From Poriferisodalis sp965203655 (GTDB taxonomy: Bacteria > Actinomycetota > Acidimicrobiia > Acidimicrobiales > Poriferisodalaceae), in the NCBI RefSeq assembly GCF_965203655.1, contig NZ_CBDBDD010000003.1:186001-250000 (forward strand): 64,000 nt of DNA. The letters run 5' to 3'. Positions 46,158 to 55,331 of the stretch are shown piece by piece. Position 1 is the stretch's first letter. Each line of letters begins with the position of its first letter. Made by a program: the position numbers and the translations under genes. The notes beneath the pieces are model-generated. The model ran no database searches and was not told the origin of the DNA. It worked only from the letters and a program-made list of their open reading frames with translations.

Positions 46158-46259
46158 GCCTGTCTCCGTCACAGCCTCTAGGACGACCTCCATCACGACC
46201 TCGCCGATCGAGCCGAAAACTCGGGCGTGTTCGCGCCGCGTTTCGGCCATAGTGAGGAC

Positions 46260-47228
46260 ATGGGCGATGTGACGGACGACGTGACCGATGGTGTTGATGA
46301 CGCTGCGGAGCGTCCGATCGTCGTGTGGGATGGCGCGCCCAGGCTGCAGGATCCGCTCCTGCTCGTCGCTTTTGAAGGTTGGTTCGACGCCGGCGAATGC
46401 GCGACGGGCGCGCTGTCGTGGATTCGCCGCCGCAGCGAGGCCCGGCGCGTCTGCCACATCGATCCCGAGGAATTCTTCGACTTCCAGGAGAGCCGACCGG
46501 AGATCGAGATCACTGATGCGGGGGAGCGCCGCATCCGCTGGCCGGAGATCGAGTGTCACGTCGTGCCTGCGGCGCCGCCGCATGACCTCGTGCTCTTGAC
46601 GGGCATCGAGCCCCGGATGCGCTGGCGCACGTTCTGCCAGGGCATCGTGGATATCGCCGATCGACTCGAGTGCCAGATGGTGGTGACGCTCGGGGCGATG
46701 GTTGCGGGCGTGGCGCACTCGCGGGCCGCGTCGGTGAAGGGCAGCGCCCAGAATGGCGAGCTGGCTGACCGGCTGGGCCTCGACCGGCCGACCTATCAGG
46801 GTCCCACCGGCATCATCGGGACCCTGCACGACATGCTGGACCGGGCATCGCTGCCGGTTGTCTCGCTGCGGGTGGGCGTGCCGCACTACGTGGCAGGGCC
46901 GCCGAACCCGAAGGGCATGCGGGCGCTGCTTGCCCACTTCGAGACGGTCACCGGCGTCACGACGGGTTACCAGGAACTGGATTCGAGCGTGCAGGCCTGG
47001 GAGCAGCGGGTCGACGAGGCGGTGGCTCGCGACCCCGAGATCGTGGCCTACATCCAGCAGCTCGAGGCGGAGGCCGACCGCACTGCCACCGAGAATCTGC
47101 CCAGCGGTGACGACCTGGCGCTGGAATTCCAGAAGTTTCTGGCCGAGCAGCGCCAGTCGCCCTCCAGCGCGGAGGGCGACGACGGCGGTACAGACGACGC
47201 TGAGGACGACGGCGACGACGCGGGTTGA
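46260..47228 (+). CDS. PAC2 family protein
   Basis: 322 aa. PAC2 domain at about 25-270, recognisable by V-A-F-E-G-W-F-D-A-G, L-T-G-I-E-P-R-M-R-W, V-V-T-L-G-A-M and the T-G-I-I-G-T-L-H-D block. PAC2 proteins are ATP-grasp-neighbour or proteasome-assembly-chaperone-like; the actinobacterial ones are often conserved housekeeping genes of unknown role. The C terminus is very acidic (D-D-G-G-T-D-D-A-E-D-D). ATG 46260 follows GAGG; the frame starts earlier without conservation. aroC follows after 74 bases. Confidence 0.9.
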   Translation: MGDVTDDVTDGVDDAAERPIVVWDGAPRLQDPLLLVAFEGWFDAGECATGALSWIRRRSEARRVCHIDPEEFFDFQESRPEIEITDAGERRIRWPEIECHVVPAAPPHDLVLLTGIEPRMRWRTFCQGIVDIADRLECQMVVTLGAMVAGVAHSRAASVKGSAQNGELADRLGLDRPTYQGPTGIIGTLHDMLDRASLPVVSLRVGVPHYVAGPPNPKGMRALLAHFETVTGVTTGYQELDSSVQAWEQRVDEAVARDPEIVAYIQQLEAEADRTATENLPSGDDLALEFQKFLAEQRQSPSSAEGDDGGTDDAEDDGDDAG

Positions 47229-47302
47229 GCCCCGCCGCTTCGCCAGCCGCGAGCAGGAAAAATAGAGGCGCTTGCGCGCACTCGCCGTCGTAGGGTTCTC
47301 CC

Positions 47303-48418
47303 ATGGGCGGCAGCACGTTCGGCGAGCGATTCGCGGTCACCACCTTCGGCGAGTCCCACGGCGGGGCGCTGGGCGTGATCGTCGACGGCTGCCCCGCGCG
47401 CATCGAGTTGAGCGAAGCCGATGTGCAGATCGACCTGGACCGTCGCCGCCCCGGCCAGAGCCGGATCGTCACCCAGCGCAAGGAGGCCGACCAGGTCACG
47501 ATCCACTCGGGCGTCTTCGAGGGGCTGACGCTGGGGACCCCGATCGGCATGACGGTGGCCAACACCGATGCCCGCCCCGGCGCCTATTCCGAGATGGCCA
47601 CCAAGTACCGTCCCAGCCACGCCGACTACACCACCGACGCCAAGTACGGCATCCGCAACTGGCAGGGCGGCGGCCGGGCATCGGCTCGCGAGACCGTCGG
47701 CCGGGTCGCCGCGGGCGCGGTGGCGCGCAAGGTGCTCGCCGCGGTGGGCATCGAAGTACTGGGCTGGGTCAGCTCGGTGCGCGACATCAACGCCGATGTG
47801 AATCCTGCAGAGGTGACAAGGGACGACGTGGAGGCGGACCCGACGCGCTGCGCTGACCCGGTTGCTGCAGCTCGCATCATCGAGGCCATCGACGCGGCCC
47901 GCAGTGACGGCAACTCCCTCGGCGGGGTCGTGGCCTGCGTGGCACGCAGCGTGCCGCCTGGCCTGGGTGAGCCCGTGTTCGACAAGCTCGACGCCGCACT
48001 GGCAGGCGCGGTGATGTCGCTGCCGGCAGCCAAAGGAATAGAGATCGGCAGCGGGTTCGCCGGCACGCTCATGACGGGTCGCACCCACAACGACGAGTTC
48101 GCGCCCGGTCCCGACGGCCGACCCATTGCCGTGACCAACCGCAGCGGCGGCATCCAGGGCGGCATCAGCAACGGCGCCGACATCGTGCTGCGCGTCGCGT
48201 TCAAGCCCACTGCCACGATTGCCTCCGAGCAGAAGACCGTCACCAACGCCAACGAGCCGACCGTGCTGGCCGCCCGGGGCCGCCACGATCCCTGCGTGCT
48301 GCCCAGAGCGGTACCGATGGTCGAGGCCATGGTTTGCCTGGTGCTGGCCGATCACTTGCTGCGCCAGCAGACGACCCAGCTCGCCGCACCTCCCTCGCCG
48401 CAGCAGCCATCCGGCTGA
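47303..48418 (+). CDS. aroC: Chorismate synthase
   Basis: 371 aa. It converts EPSP to chorismate, last step of the shikimate pathway, using reduced FMN. Signatures are G-E-S-H-G-G-A-L-G (17-25), D-L-D-R-R-R-P-G-Q-S (48-57), R-P-S-H-A-D-Y-T (near 103), G-G-G-R-A-S-A-R-E-T (near 125) and R-H-D-P-C-V near 330. The TauE/SafE gene begins ten bases after its stop, so they may be co-transcribed. Confidence 0.97.
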   Translation: MGGSTFGERFAVTTFGESHGGALGVIVDGCPARIELSEADVQIDLDRRRPGQSRIVTQRKEADQVTIHSGVFEGLTLGTPIGMTVANTDARPGAYSEMATKYRPSHADYTTDAKYGIRNWQGGGRASARETVGRVAAGAVARKVLAAVGIEVLGWVSSVRDINADVNPAEVTRDDVEADPTRCADPVAAARIIEAIDAARSDGNSLGGVVACVARSVPPGLGEPVFDKLDAALAGAVMSLPAAKGIEIGSGFAGTLMTGRTHNDEFAPGPDGRPIAVTNRSGGIQGGISNGADIVLRVAFKPTATIASEQKTVTNANEPTVLAARGRHDPCVLPRAVPMVEAMVCLVLADHLLRQQTTQLAAPPSPQQPSG

Positions 48419-48428
48419 CGAGCGGCCG

Positions 48429-49169
48429 ATGGACATCACCCAGATTGCGCTGGTCGCAGCCGCGGGTGTGGTTGCCGGCATCGTGAACGCCATGGCGGGC
48501 GGCGGCTCGCTGCTGACGGTCAGCCTGCTGACCGTGGTGGGCGACCTCGGCGGGCTGGTTGCCAACGGCACCAACCGCATCGGTGTCGTGACGCAGAACC
48601 TGGCGTCGGTGGCGGGCTATCGGTCCGAGGGGGTGTCGGGCTTGCGCCGCTCGGTGCCCGTTCTGCTGCCGGCATTGGTCGGTTCGGTGATCGGCGCGTA
48701 TGCAGTCTCGAGCCTGCTCAGCGACACGGCTTTCGAGCGGGTCTTCGGCATCTTGATGGTGCCGCTGCTGATCCTGAGCCTGTGGCCGCCGAAGGCCCGC
48801 GGCGACGAGATCGTCTGGCCGAGAGCGCTGACCGTCGTGGTGTTCTTGCTGATCGGCGCCTACGGCGGGGCCTTTCAGGCAGGCGTGGGGCTCTTGTTGG
48901 TGTTGGCGCTGTCGCATGCCGGGCTCGACTTGGTGAACGCCAACGCGGTCAAGGTGGTGGTGATCGCCGTGCTGACCGTGGTGGCCGTGCCGGTGTTCAT
49001 CCTGAACGACCAGGTGCACTGGGGCTTTGCGGTCATCGTGGCAGCGGGCTTCGCCGTCGGGGGCTGGCTCGGCGCCCGCTGGGCCGTGCGCGGCGGCGAG
49101 CGCCTCATCCGCCCCGTCCTGGCTGTCGCGGTCCTCGGCCTCGCCGGCCGCATGATCGGCCTGTACTGA
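48429..49169 (+). CDS. TauE/SafE (TSUP) family membrane transporter
   Basis: 246 aa with about seven to eight hydrophobic helices. Family marks are N-A-M-A-G-G-G-S-L-L near the start (about 20-29), N-R-I-G-V-V-T-Q-N, and a second half repeat G-A-Y-G-G-A-F-Q-A-G-V-G. TSUP proteins export sulfite, sulfonates or related organic anions; the substrate here is unknown. One copy of the dispersed repeat begins two bases after the stop codon. Confidence 0.9.
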   Translation: MDITQIALVAAAGVVAGIVNAMAGGGSLLTVSLLTVVGDLGGLVANGTNRIGVVTQNLASVAGYRSEGVSGLRRSVPVLLPALVGSVIGAYAVSSLLSDTAFERVFGILMVPLLILSLWPPKARGDEIVWPRALTVVVFLLIGAYGGAFQAGVGLLLVLALSHAGLDLVNANAVKVVVIAVLTVVAVPVFILNDQVHWGFAVIVAAGFAVGGWLGARWAVRGGERLIRPVLAVAVLGLAGRMIGLY

Positions 49170-49171
49170 GC

Positions 49172-49213
49172 CCGGGGCCCGAGCGGCCCGTGAGCGCAGC
49201 GAACAAGAGCGGG
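49172..49213 (+). repeat. Dispersed ~42-bp repeat, intergenic copy
   Basis: Same element as in hutI and upstream of dnaX. Here it starts two bases after the TauE/SafE stop and ends 33 bases before the GTG of the aminotransferase gene. Two GC-rich half-palindromes (GGGGCCC, GAGCGGCCC) precede the purine-rich tail. Confidence 0.85.
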
Positions 49214-49246
49214 TAACCAGCGCGGCTGGGCGCGTAGGGTCACGCC

Positions 49247-50401
49247 GTGATCTTCGACTTGGACGCCGAACGGGTTCGCAACCGGCCCGGCATCAAGTGG
49301 GGCCGCGAGGGCCCGGACGTGCTGGCGGCGTGGGTCGCCGACATGGACGTCGAGCTGCCTGCAGTAGTGCTCGACGCTGTGCGCGAGCGCATCGACTCGG
49401 GCGGCTTGGGCTACGACTTCTACGACCAGCCGATTCCCGTGCTGCGTGTCTTCGCCAAGCGCATGGGCGAGGCGTTTGGCTGGCAGGTCGACCCGCTCGA
49501 CGTCGTCCGGGTGCACGACGTGATCCAAGGCTTGGAGCTGGCGATCACCTACTGCACCGAACCCGGCGACGGCGTCATCTTCCAGACCCCCGCCTACCCG
49601 CCGTTCTTCTCCAGCGTCGAGGGACACGGGCGCCGGGTGGTGCCCAACCCGCTCATCCGCCACGACGACGGCTGGCAGCTCGACCTGGACCATTTCGAAT
49701 CAGTGGCTTCGGCGCCTGATGTGACGGCAGTGATCCTGTGCCAGCCGCATAACCCCTGCGGCATGGTGCTTGACGCCGACGACATCGCGGCGGTGATCGA
49801 CATTGCCGAGCGTCATGACCTGGTGGTGATCTCCGATGAGATCCACTGCGATCTGGTGTATGCGCCCAGGCGGCACATCCCGGTGGCATCGGTCAGCGAG
49901 CTGGCCTCCGAGCGCACCGTCACCGTCACCGCTGCCACGAAATCGTTCAACATGGCGGGGCTGCGGATGGCGTTCCTGCATTCGGCGTCGTCGCGCTACG
50001 GCCCGATCATCAAGAACATCCCCAAGCGGCTGATCGGCGGCATCGGGATCCTCGGGCAGGTCGCCACCATCGCCGGCTGGACCGAGGCGCTGGACTGGCT
50101 GGACGAGCTGGTGGCCGGGCTCGACGCCAACCGCCGCCTGCTGGCGGAATTGCTGGCCGAGCGGCTGCCTGAGGTGCGCTACCGGCCGCCCGATGCCACG
50201 TACCTGGCGTGGATGGACTGCAGCGAGCTGGGCCTCGGCGACGATCCCGCCTCGGTCTTCTTGGGACGGGGTCGCGTGTACTTGAACTCAGGCTTGGACT
50301 TCGGCCCCGAAGGCGCAGGCCACGTGCGCCTCAACTTCGCCACGTCCCCCGCCATGCTGGACGAGGCCACCGCCCGAATGGCCAAAGCCATCGGCCGCTA
50401 G
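49247..50401 (+). CDS. PatB/MalY-type aminotransferase, probable C-S beta-lyase
   Basis: 384-aa fold-type I PLP enzyme. The PLP lysine is in T-A-A-T-K-S-F-N-M-A-G (near 226); other marks are W-V-A-D-M-D (29-34), Y-P-P-F-F near 120, P-H-N-P-C-G near 165 and S-D-E-I-H-C-D-L-V near 198. The W-x-A-D-M-D and S-D-E-I-H-x-D-L motifs are typical of PatB/MalY cystathionine beta-lyases, which release thiols from S-conjugated cysteine. It starts with GTG 49247. Convergent with SURF1, four bases apart. Confidence 0.9.
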   Translation: MIFDLDAERVRNRPGIKWGREGPDVLAAWVADMDVELPAVVLDAVRERIDSGGLGYDFYDQPIPVLRVFAKRMGEAFGWQVDPLDVVRVHDVIQGLELAITYCTEPGDGVIFQTPAYPPFFSSVEGHGRRVVPNPLIRHDDGWQLDLDHFESVASAPDVTAVILCQPHNPCGMVLDADDIAAVIDIAERHDLVVISDEIHCDLVYAPRRHIPVASVSELASERTVTVTAATKSFNMAGLRMAFLHSASSRYGPIIKNIPKRLIGGIGILGQVATIAGWTEALDWLDELVAGLDANRRLLAELLAERLPEVRYRPPDATYLAWMDCSELGLGDDPASVFLGRGRVYLNSGLDFGPEGAGHVRLNFATSPAMLDEATARMAKAIGR

Positions 50402-50405
50402 CCGC

Positions 50406-51242
50406 TCAGTCGTCGGCGATCTGTTCGGACTCGCCCTTGCGAGCCTGGTGGCGCAGCACGAACGTGTAGCCCACGATGGCGACGGCGGCGAAGCTGAACC
50501 ACTGGAACGTGTAGCCCAAGTGCGGTCCGGCGTCGAGCTCAGGCGGCGGGATGAGTTCAAGCACCGGGGTGTCATCCGGTTGGTCGCTGCGAGGCTCGAT
50601 CACGGCGCCGTCGGGGTTGCGGAAGCTGATCACCTCGACGTACACCGGCACAAGGTCGAGGTTGGATTGGCGGTCGATGCGCTCGACGTCGACACGTGCC
50701 AGCGTCTCTAACCGTCCTTGCGCAGGATCAGCAGGTCCGAGCCACCCGCGTTCTTGGCTTCGTCGTATCCGACCTTCCACCTGAGTGGCGGCCACGAGCG
50801 GAGTCCGGATGACTATCGGTTCGCGCACGAGCACCGCTTCGCACGTTTGCTGAGGAAGCCAACCGGCAACTACCAAGACACCTCGGGACTCGGTGCTGTC
50901 GTCGGAGGGAACTTCCGCAGGCACGGCGAAATGGCACCCTGCGACGCCGTCAAGACTCCGGTTGCGGATGAGCACGGTGTCATCCATATCGAGACGTCGA
51001 ATCGGCAGGGTCACCGTCCGGTACTCCAGCTGTTCGATGCTCTCGGAGTCGGCCACGGCTTCGAAGAAGCGGTCGGCATCGAGCGGTTGCATGTCTTGGC
51101 GCTCGGTGATCGCCGCGTTGCGGTCGCGCACCTCGTTGTGGCGGCTGAGCTGCCAGAAGCCGGCGATCACGAAGATCACCAGCAGGCAGCCGGCCAGCGC
51201 ATGTCCGGCTAGCCAGATCGGCTTCCGGGCGAAGCTGTACAC
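50406..51242 (-). CDS. SURF1 family protein (cytochrome oxidase assembly)
   Basis: 278 aa. Two transmembrane helices bracket a periplasmic domain: residues ~10-30 (A-G-H-A-L-A-G-C-L-L-V-I-F-V-I-A-G-F-W-Q) and ~245-265. The family mark G-F-W-Q-L-x-R is near 28, the outside domain has V-V-A-G-W-L-P, and G-P-H-L-G-Y-T-F-Q-W-F-S-F-A precedes the last helix. SURF1 helps deliver heme to cytochrome oxidase subunit I. Starts with GTG 51242, nine bases after the S9 peptidase stop on the same strand. Confidence 0.9.
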   Translation of the reverse strand: MYSFARKPIWLAGHALAGCLLVIFVIAGFWQLSRHNEVRDRNAAITERQDMQPLDADRFFEAVADSESIEQLEYRTVTLPIRRLDMDDTVLIRNRSLDGVAGCHFAVPAEVPSDDSTESRGVLVVAGWLPQQTCEAVLVREPIVIRTPLVAATQVEGRIRRSQERGWLGPADPAQGRLETLARVDVERIDRQSNLDLVPVYVEVISFRNPDGAVIEPRSDQPDDTPVLELIPPPELDAGPHLGYTFQWFSFAAVAIVGYTFVLRHQARKGESEQIADD

Positions 51243-51251
51243 GGTCCGAAC

Positions 51252-53360
51252 TTATTGGGGCTGCTGCTGGTGGGGATCGCGCACCTCGACCCGGGCGATG
51301 TCACCGGCCGGCTCGAAGCCCAGCACCTGTCCGAGGAATGACAGCTCGGCTTCGAGCGCGGCCACGATGTTGGGCCCGCTGCGGAAGCCGTGTCCCTCGC
51401 CTTCGAACAGCAGGTAGGCGTGCGGCACTCCCGCGTCGGCCAGGGCTGCCACCACCTGTTCGGACTGGCTCTGGGGCACCACCCGGTCCTCGGTGCCCTG
51501 CAGCACGATCATCGGGGTGCGCAGCTGGTCGGTGCGCCAGATCGGGGAGCGCTCCCGGTACAGCTCGGCGGCTTCGGGCCACGGACCGATCAACCCGTCG
51601 AGATAGCGCGCCTCGAACTTGTGGGTGTCGCGGGCGAGCGCTTCGAGGTCGGCGACGCCGTAGCGCGAGATGCCCGCAGCGAACACGTCGCTGCCCGACA
51701 GCGCGCACAGGGTGGTGTAGCCGCCGGCCGAGCCGCCCTTGATGACGAGCCGCTGCGGGTCCACGGCCCCCTCGCGTGCCAGGTGCAGCGCCGCGTTGAT
51801 GCAGTCCTGGGTGTCGACGACACCCCACTGGCCGGCCAGCAGGTTGCGGTACGCGGTGCCGTAGCCGGTGCTGCCGCCGTAGTTCACGTCCACCACGGCG
51901 ATGCCGCGGGTGGTCCAGTACTGGATGCCCAGGTCGAGCGAGCTGCGGGCGGCACCGGTGGGTCCGCCATGGCTGAGCACCAGCAGCGGCGGCCCAGTAT
52001 CGGACGGCCCAGTACCAGACGACGCAGTATCGGCCGCCACGGCCGAGTTGGTGGGCGGGAAGAAGAAGGCGTGCGCTTGGCGGCCGTCGTCGCTGTCGAA
52101 GGTGAACGGCTGTGCGACCGAGACGTCGTCGGGCTCGAGCACCAGCGGCTCGGCGTCGCTGAGCTGGCGGTGCCTGCCGTCGGGCGAGATCTCCACCACC
52201 GCAGCCCGGCGAGTCCAGCTGGCCGCGACGGTGACCACGGTGCCGTTCGGCGTCGGGGCCAGACGGCCGAAGTCGGTGAATCCGCTCGCAATCTCGTCGA
52301 GCGCACCGTCGCGGATGATGCCGATGTAACCCACCCCGGCCGATGTCCAGGTGCACCACAGCGCACCGGTTCCGTCCCAGCCGTAAGTGGCCCCCGCGAA
52401 GACCCACGCCGGCACGCCGAACTCGCGGCCTTCGGTGCCGGGCTGAGCGGCATCTCGTAGCACCGGTTCGCTCGTGCCCGAGTCCAGATCGACACGGTGG
52501 ATGGCCCACCACCCGTCGATGTCGGTCACGACGTGCAGATCACCGTCGGGGCTCCACGCCGGCTGGGTCACTGCGGGACCGTCCACCAGCACCCGATCGG
52601 TCCCGGGCACTGCCATGCCGCCGTCCAGATCCACCAGGTGCAGCCGGACGTGGTCCCACGGCATGTTGGGATGGTCCCAGCTGAGATAGGCCAGCACGCT
52701 GCCGTCGGGCGAGGGCCGTGGCGCCGCGTAGAAATCGGCGCCGGTCGCCACGACGCTCACTGTCCCGTCCAGGCTGACCGCCACCAGCTCGTTGCGGGGC
52801 TCGTGTCGGGTGTCGTCGTGGGCTTCGCGCACCCAGATCGTGACGGCTTCAAATTCGCCGCCGGCCGAGTTCGACGCATCGCCGGTCGAGGGCACCAGTC
52901 CCGGATCGGCGTAGCGCAGGCCCCGGGGGCTCGGCGGCTCGGGGGTCAGCGGGCGCGGGTCAGCGCGCCCGTCCCCATCGAAGAGCCGGATCCGCTGGTC
53001 GCCCATGCACGCGCCGGCAACGAGATGGGTGCCGTCGGGCGCCTCGACGGCGAGCCAGGCGCCGCCCCCGTACTCGTGAACGGAGGTGCGAATGTCGGCC
53101 CCAGCCGTATGGGGCACATCGGCCGGCGGTGCGCCGGCCTCATCCAGCGGTACCCGCACCACCGCGCCGCGCCCGCGATCGAGCGGTCGCTCCTCGACCC
53201 AGTAGGCCCAGTTGCCCGCGATCTGGGGCTCGCTCCGTCGCACCGCGCCCGCGGCGACGTCGGCAGCGCTGAGCGGCGACGGCCACGCACCGAACGAAAA
53301 AGCCCCGGATTTGCTGGGAATCCGGTGCGCATCACCTTGACAACTCGATGGCGAACTCAT
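51252..53360 (-). CDS. S9 family (prolyl oligopeptidase-like) peptidase
   Basis: 702 aa. N-terminal beta-propeller (about 25-420, with W-S-P-D-G and P-S-P-D-G repeats) and a C-terminal alpha/beta-hydrolase domain with the nucleophile in K-G-G-S-A-G-G-Y, acid in E-D-R-V-V-P and His in G-E-G-H-G-F. No signal peptide is visible, so it is cytosolic. ATG 53360 is preferred to ATG 53372 because GGAGG lies seven bases before it; both are in frame. It precedes SURF1 in the same operon. Confidence 0.92.
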   Translation of the reverse strand: MSSPSSCQGDAHRIPSKSGAFSFGAWPSPLSAADVAAGAVRRSEPQIAGNWAYWVEERPLDRGRGAVVRVPLDEAGAPPADVPHTAGADIRTSVHEYGGGAWLAVEAPDGTHLVAGACMGDQRIRLFDGDGRADPRPLTPEPPSPRGLRYADPGLVPSTGDASNSAGGEFEAVTIWVREAHDDTRHEPRNELVAVSLDGTVSVVATGADFYAAPRPSPDGSVLAYLSWDHPNMPWDHVRLHLVDLDGGMAVPGTDRVLVDGPAVTQPAWSPDGDLHVVTDIDGWWAIHRVDLDSGTSEPVLRDAAQPGTEGREFGVPAWVFAGATYGWDGTGALWCTWTSAGVGYIGIIRDGALDEIASGFTDFGRLAPTPNGTVVTVAASWTRRAAVVEISPDGRHRQLSDAEPLVLEPDDVSVAQPFTFDSDDGRQAHAFFFPPTNSAVAADTASSGTGPSDTGPPLLVLSHGGPTGAARSSLDLGIQYWTTRGIAVVDVNYGGSTGYGTAYRNLLAGQWGVVDTQDCINAALHLAREGAVDPQRLVIKGGSAGGYTTLCALSGSDVFAAGISRYGVADLEALARDTHKFEARYLDGLIGPWPEAAELYRERSPIWRTDQLRTPMIVLQGTEDRVVPQSQSEQVVAALADAGVPHAYLLFEGEGHGFRSGPNIVAALEAELSFLGQVLGFEPAGDIARVEVRDPHQQQPQ

Positions 53361-53461
53361 AGGTTCCTCCATGGTTTCGAAGCGTCGCCGCGATCATCGA
53401 TTCCGAACAGGTTCCGTAGCGGCGCCCAGCGTGCGCTCCGGGTTTTCCACCGGCCCGTGAC

Positions 53462-53511
53462 GCGCAGGTGGACCGGGGGAGCGCCCACCAACTCCCTCGG
53501 TCCACACGCGC
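53462..53511 (-). terminator. Long hairpin downstream of xseB
   Basis: The arms GTGGACCG-GGGGAG and CTCCC-T-CGGTCCAC, extended by GCGC/GCGC, form a strong stem with a ten-base loop. It lies 16-65 bases after the xseB stop in the direction of transcription and before the S9 gene, as expected for the terminator of the xseAB operon. No U-tract follows. Confidence 0.6.
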
Positions 53512-53526
53512 CTGCACAGATGCGGT

Positions 53527-53784
53527 TCAGGATTCCTCCCCTGCGTCTGTCGGCGAATCGTGTTGCGCGAGGATCGTCTGCAGCGATAGCTCCGTGGCGC
53601 GCAGGCGGCCTTCGCAGTGTGCAATCAGCTGCGATGCCCGCTCGACTTGCGAAGCCAGCGTGTCGATGTCGACGTCGTCGCTCTCGAGGCCGGCCAGGAT
53701 CGATTCGAGTTCGGCCATCGACTCGGCGTAGCCGCCGAACGGGGCATCGCCTGGGTTCGCGCTGTTGTCGGCTTCTTCAGCCAT
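53527..53784 (-). CDS. xseB: Exodeoxyribonuclease VII small subunit
   Basis: 85 aa. Typical XseB helical hairpin: Y-A-E-S-M-A-E-L-E-S-I-L-A-G-L-E-S-D then L-A-S-Q-V-E-R-A and C-E-G-R-L. It associates with XseA to degrade single-stranded DNA from both ends. The ATG at 53784 overlaps the xseA stop by eight bases; the longer open frame to 53952 lies inside xseA and is ignored. Confidence 0.92.
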   Translation of the reverse strand: MAEEADNSANPGDAPFGGYAESMAELESILAGLESDDVDIDTLASQVERASQLIAHCEGRLRATELSLQTILAQHDSPTDAGEES

Positions 53785-55087
53785 CAGTTGTCCTTCCCGT
53801 CGTCGGATCGTCTGCCTGCACGACGCTGGCGAACACTGCGTGCTGAGTCTCGGTGGCAATTGTGTCGCCGGGAGCAGGCATCTCGCGCACGATGCTGCCG
53901 TCCGCCGTGCGCGTGATCGAGAAACCCCGGGCCAGGGTTCGTTCGGGCGCAACCGCCGTCACCAGTGCCGATGCAGAACGCAATCGAGCGTGTGCATCTG
54001 CGACTCGCCGCTGGGCCCGATGGGCAACGTGCAGCCGCGCTTGACCGAGCCACGCGCGCGGCCGAGCAAGGCGACGCTCGGCCAGCAGTCCCAGCGCGCT
54101 CCGAGCCGTGGCCAGGCGTGCCGCTGCCGCAGCCGAGTGGCAGCGGGCAAGCCGGTCCACGTCACGACGGGTTCGAGCCAGGCGTTCGTCGAACGCGGCG
54201 ACGTGGGCGACGAGCGCGGCGGCGCACGCGGTCGGTGTCTTGGCGGCCGTGTGCGCCACCTGGTCGGCCACCGAGGTGTCGATCTCGTGACCGATCCCGC
54301 AGAACACTGGCAGCGGGCACAGCGCAATGGCCTTCGCCACGCTTGCGAGGTCGAACGCCAGCAGGTCGGTGCGGTCGCCCCCGCCGCGCACCACGGCGAT
54401 CACGTCGACGTCGGCCTGCCCGAGCGTGTGCAGCGCCGCCACCAGGTCGGCCTCGGCGGTCGCGCCCTGCACTCGGGCGTCGCACAGCAGCACCTCGAAC
54501 GCGTAGCCGCTCGCTTTGAGCTCATGGGCGAAGTCGGCGTGGGCCGCGCTGCCGTCGGCCGTCACGAGCCCGACGCGCAGCGGCACCATCGGCAGCGGCA
54601 CGCCGGCGTTGCGCCGCAGCAGCCCCGATTCGGCCAGCTCGGCAAGGATCCGCTCGCGGTCGGCCGCCAGTAGGCCCAGGGTGAAGTGCGGGTCGACGCC
54701 GCTCATGATGAGCTGCACCTGCCCGCTGCCGGCGTAGTACTCCACTTCGGCGCGGATCCGCACTTCGATGCCGTCGTCGAGCGTCAGCCCGCCTGCTGCG
54801 GTGAGGTCGCGGTTCACCAGCCGCTGGCGTCCCTTGAACAGCGCCACCCGCATGCGTGCGCCCCGGCGATCGTTGCCCGAGCCCGGCTCGATGAGGTTGA
54901 AGTAGATGTGGCCGCTCGCCGCCACCGAGTAGCCGATGATCTCGCCGCGCACCCAGACTTCGCCGGGAAAGGCTCGCTGGATCGTCTCGCCGACGGCGGC
55001 CGTCAGATCCGAGACCGACCACGTGCCGTCGGGCTGGCCTGCCTGGTCCCCGGCCGCGGCCCTAGTGCCTTCGACAGCGCTGTTCAC
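53777..55087 (-). CDS. xseA: Exodeoxyribonuclease VII large subunit
   Basis: 436 aa. N-terminal OB-fold domain (about 22-125; V-W-V-R-G-E-I; G-H-I-Y-F-N-L) and a catalytic domain with V-G-L-V-T-A-D-G-S-A-A, D-V-I-A-V-V-R-G-G-G-D and G-I-G-H-E-I-D-T-S-V-A-D. An Arg/Ala-rich coiled-coil segment and a C-terminal R-G-F-S-I-T-R follow. It starts at GTG 55087 and overlaps xseB at its end. Confidence 0.95.
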   Translation of the reverse strand: MNSAVEGTRAAAGDQAGQPDGTWSVSDLTAAVGETIQRAFPGEVWVRGEIIGYSVAASGHIYFNLIEPGSGNDRRGARMRVALFKGRQRLVNRDLTAAGGLTLDDGIEVRIRAEVEYYAGSGQVQLIMSGVDPHFTLGLLAADRERILAELAESGLLRRNAGVPLPMVPLRVGLVTADGSAAHADFAHELKASGYAFEVLLCDARVQGATAEADLVAALHTLGQADVDVIAVVRGGGDRTDLLAFDLASVAKAIALCPLPVFCGIGHEIDTSVADQVAHTAAKTPTACAAALVAHVAAFDERLARTRRDVDRLARCHSAAAAARLATARSALGLLAERRLARPRAWLGQARLHVAHRAQRRVADAHARLRSASALVTAVAPERTLARGFSITRTADGSIVREMPAPGDTIATETQHAVFASVVQADDPTTGRTTDG

Positions 55088-55194
55088 GGCTCTGAGGCTG
55101 TCACGAATTCGTCCGCGTCGCGACCGAATTACGCCACGCCAGCCGGGCTGCGAGGCAAGCGGTCAGCCGTGTGGGCGTCGATAGGGTGCGCTGC

Positions 55195-55281
55195 GGAAGG
55201 TTGCCAGAGCGGACGAATGGGGCGGTCTCGAAAACCGTTGTGGCCTTCGGGTCACCGTGGGTTCGAATCCCACACCTTCCG
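55195..55281 (+). tRNA. tRNA-Ser(CGA)
   Basis: 87-nt class II tRNA. Acceptor GGAAGGT pairs with ACCTTCC, the anticodon loop CTCGAAA gives CGA, a long variable arm and GGGTTCGAATCCC T arm are present, the discriminator is G, and CCA follows at 55282-55284 so the end is encoded. Confidence 0.96.
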
Positions 55282-55331
55282 CCACCGGGGCCGTGCAGCC
55301 AGTCCGGGCAAGCAGCCGGGCATCCCGGGCA

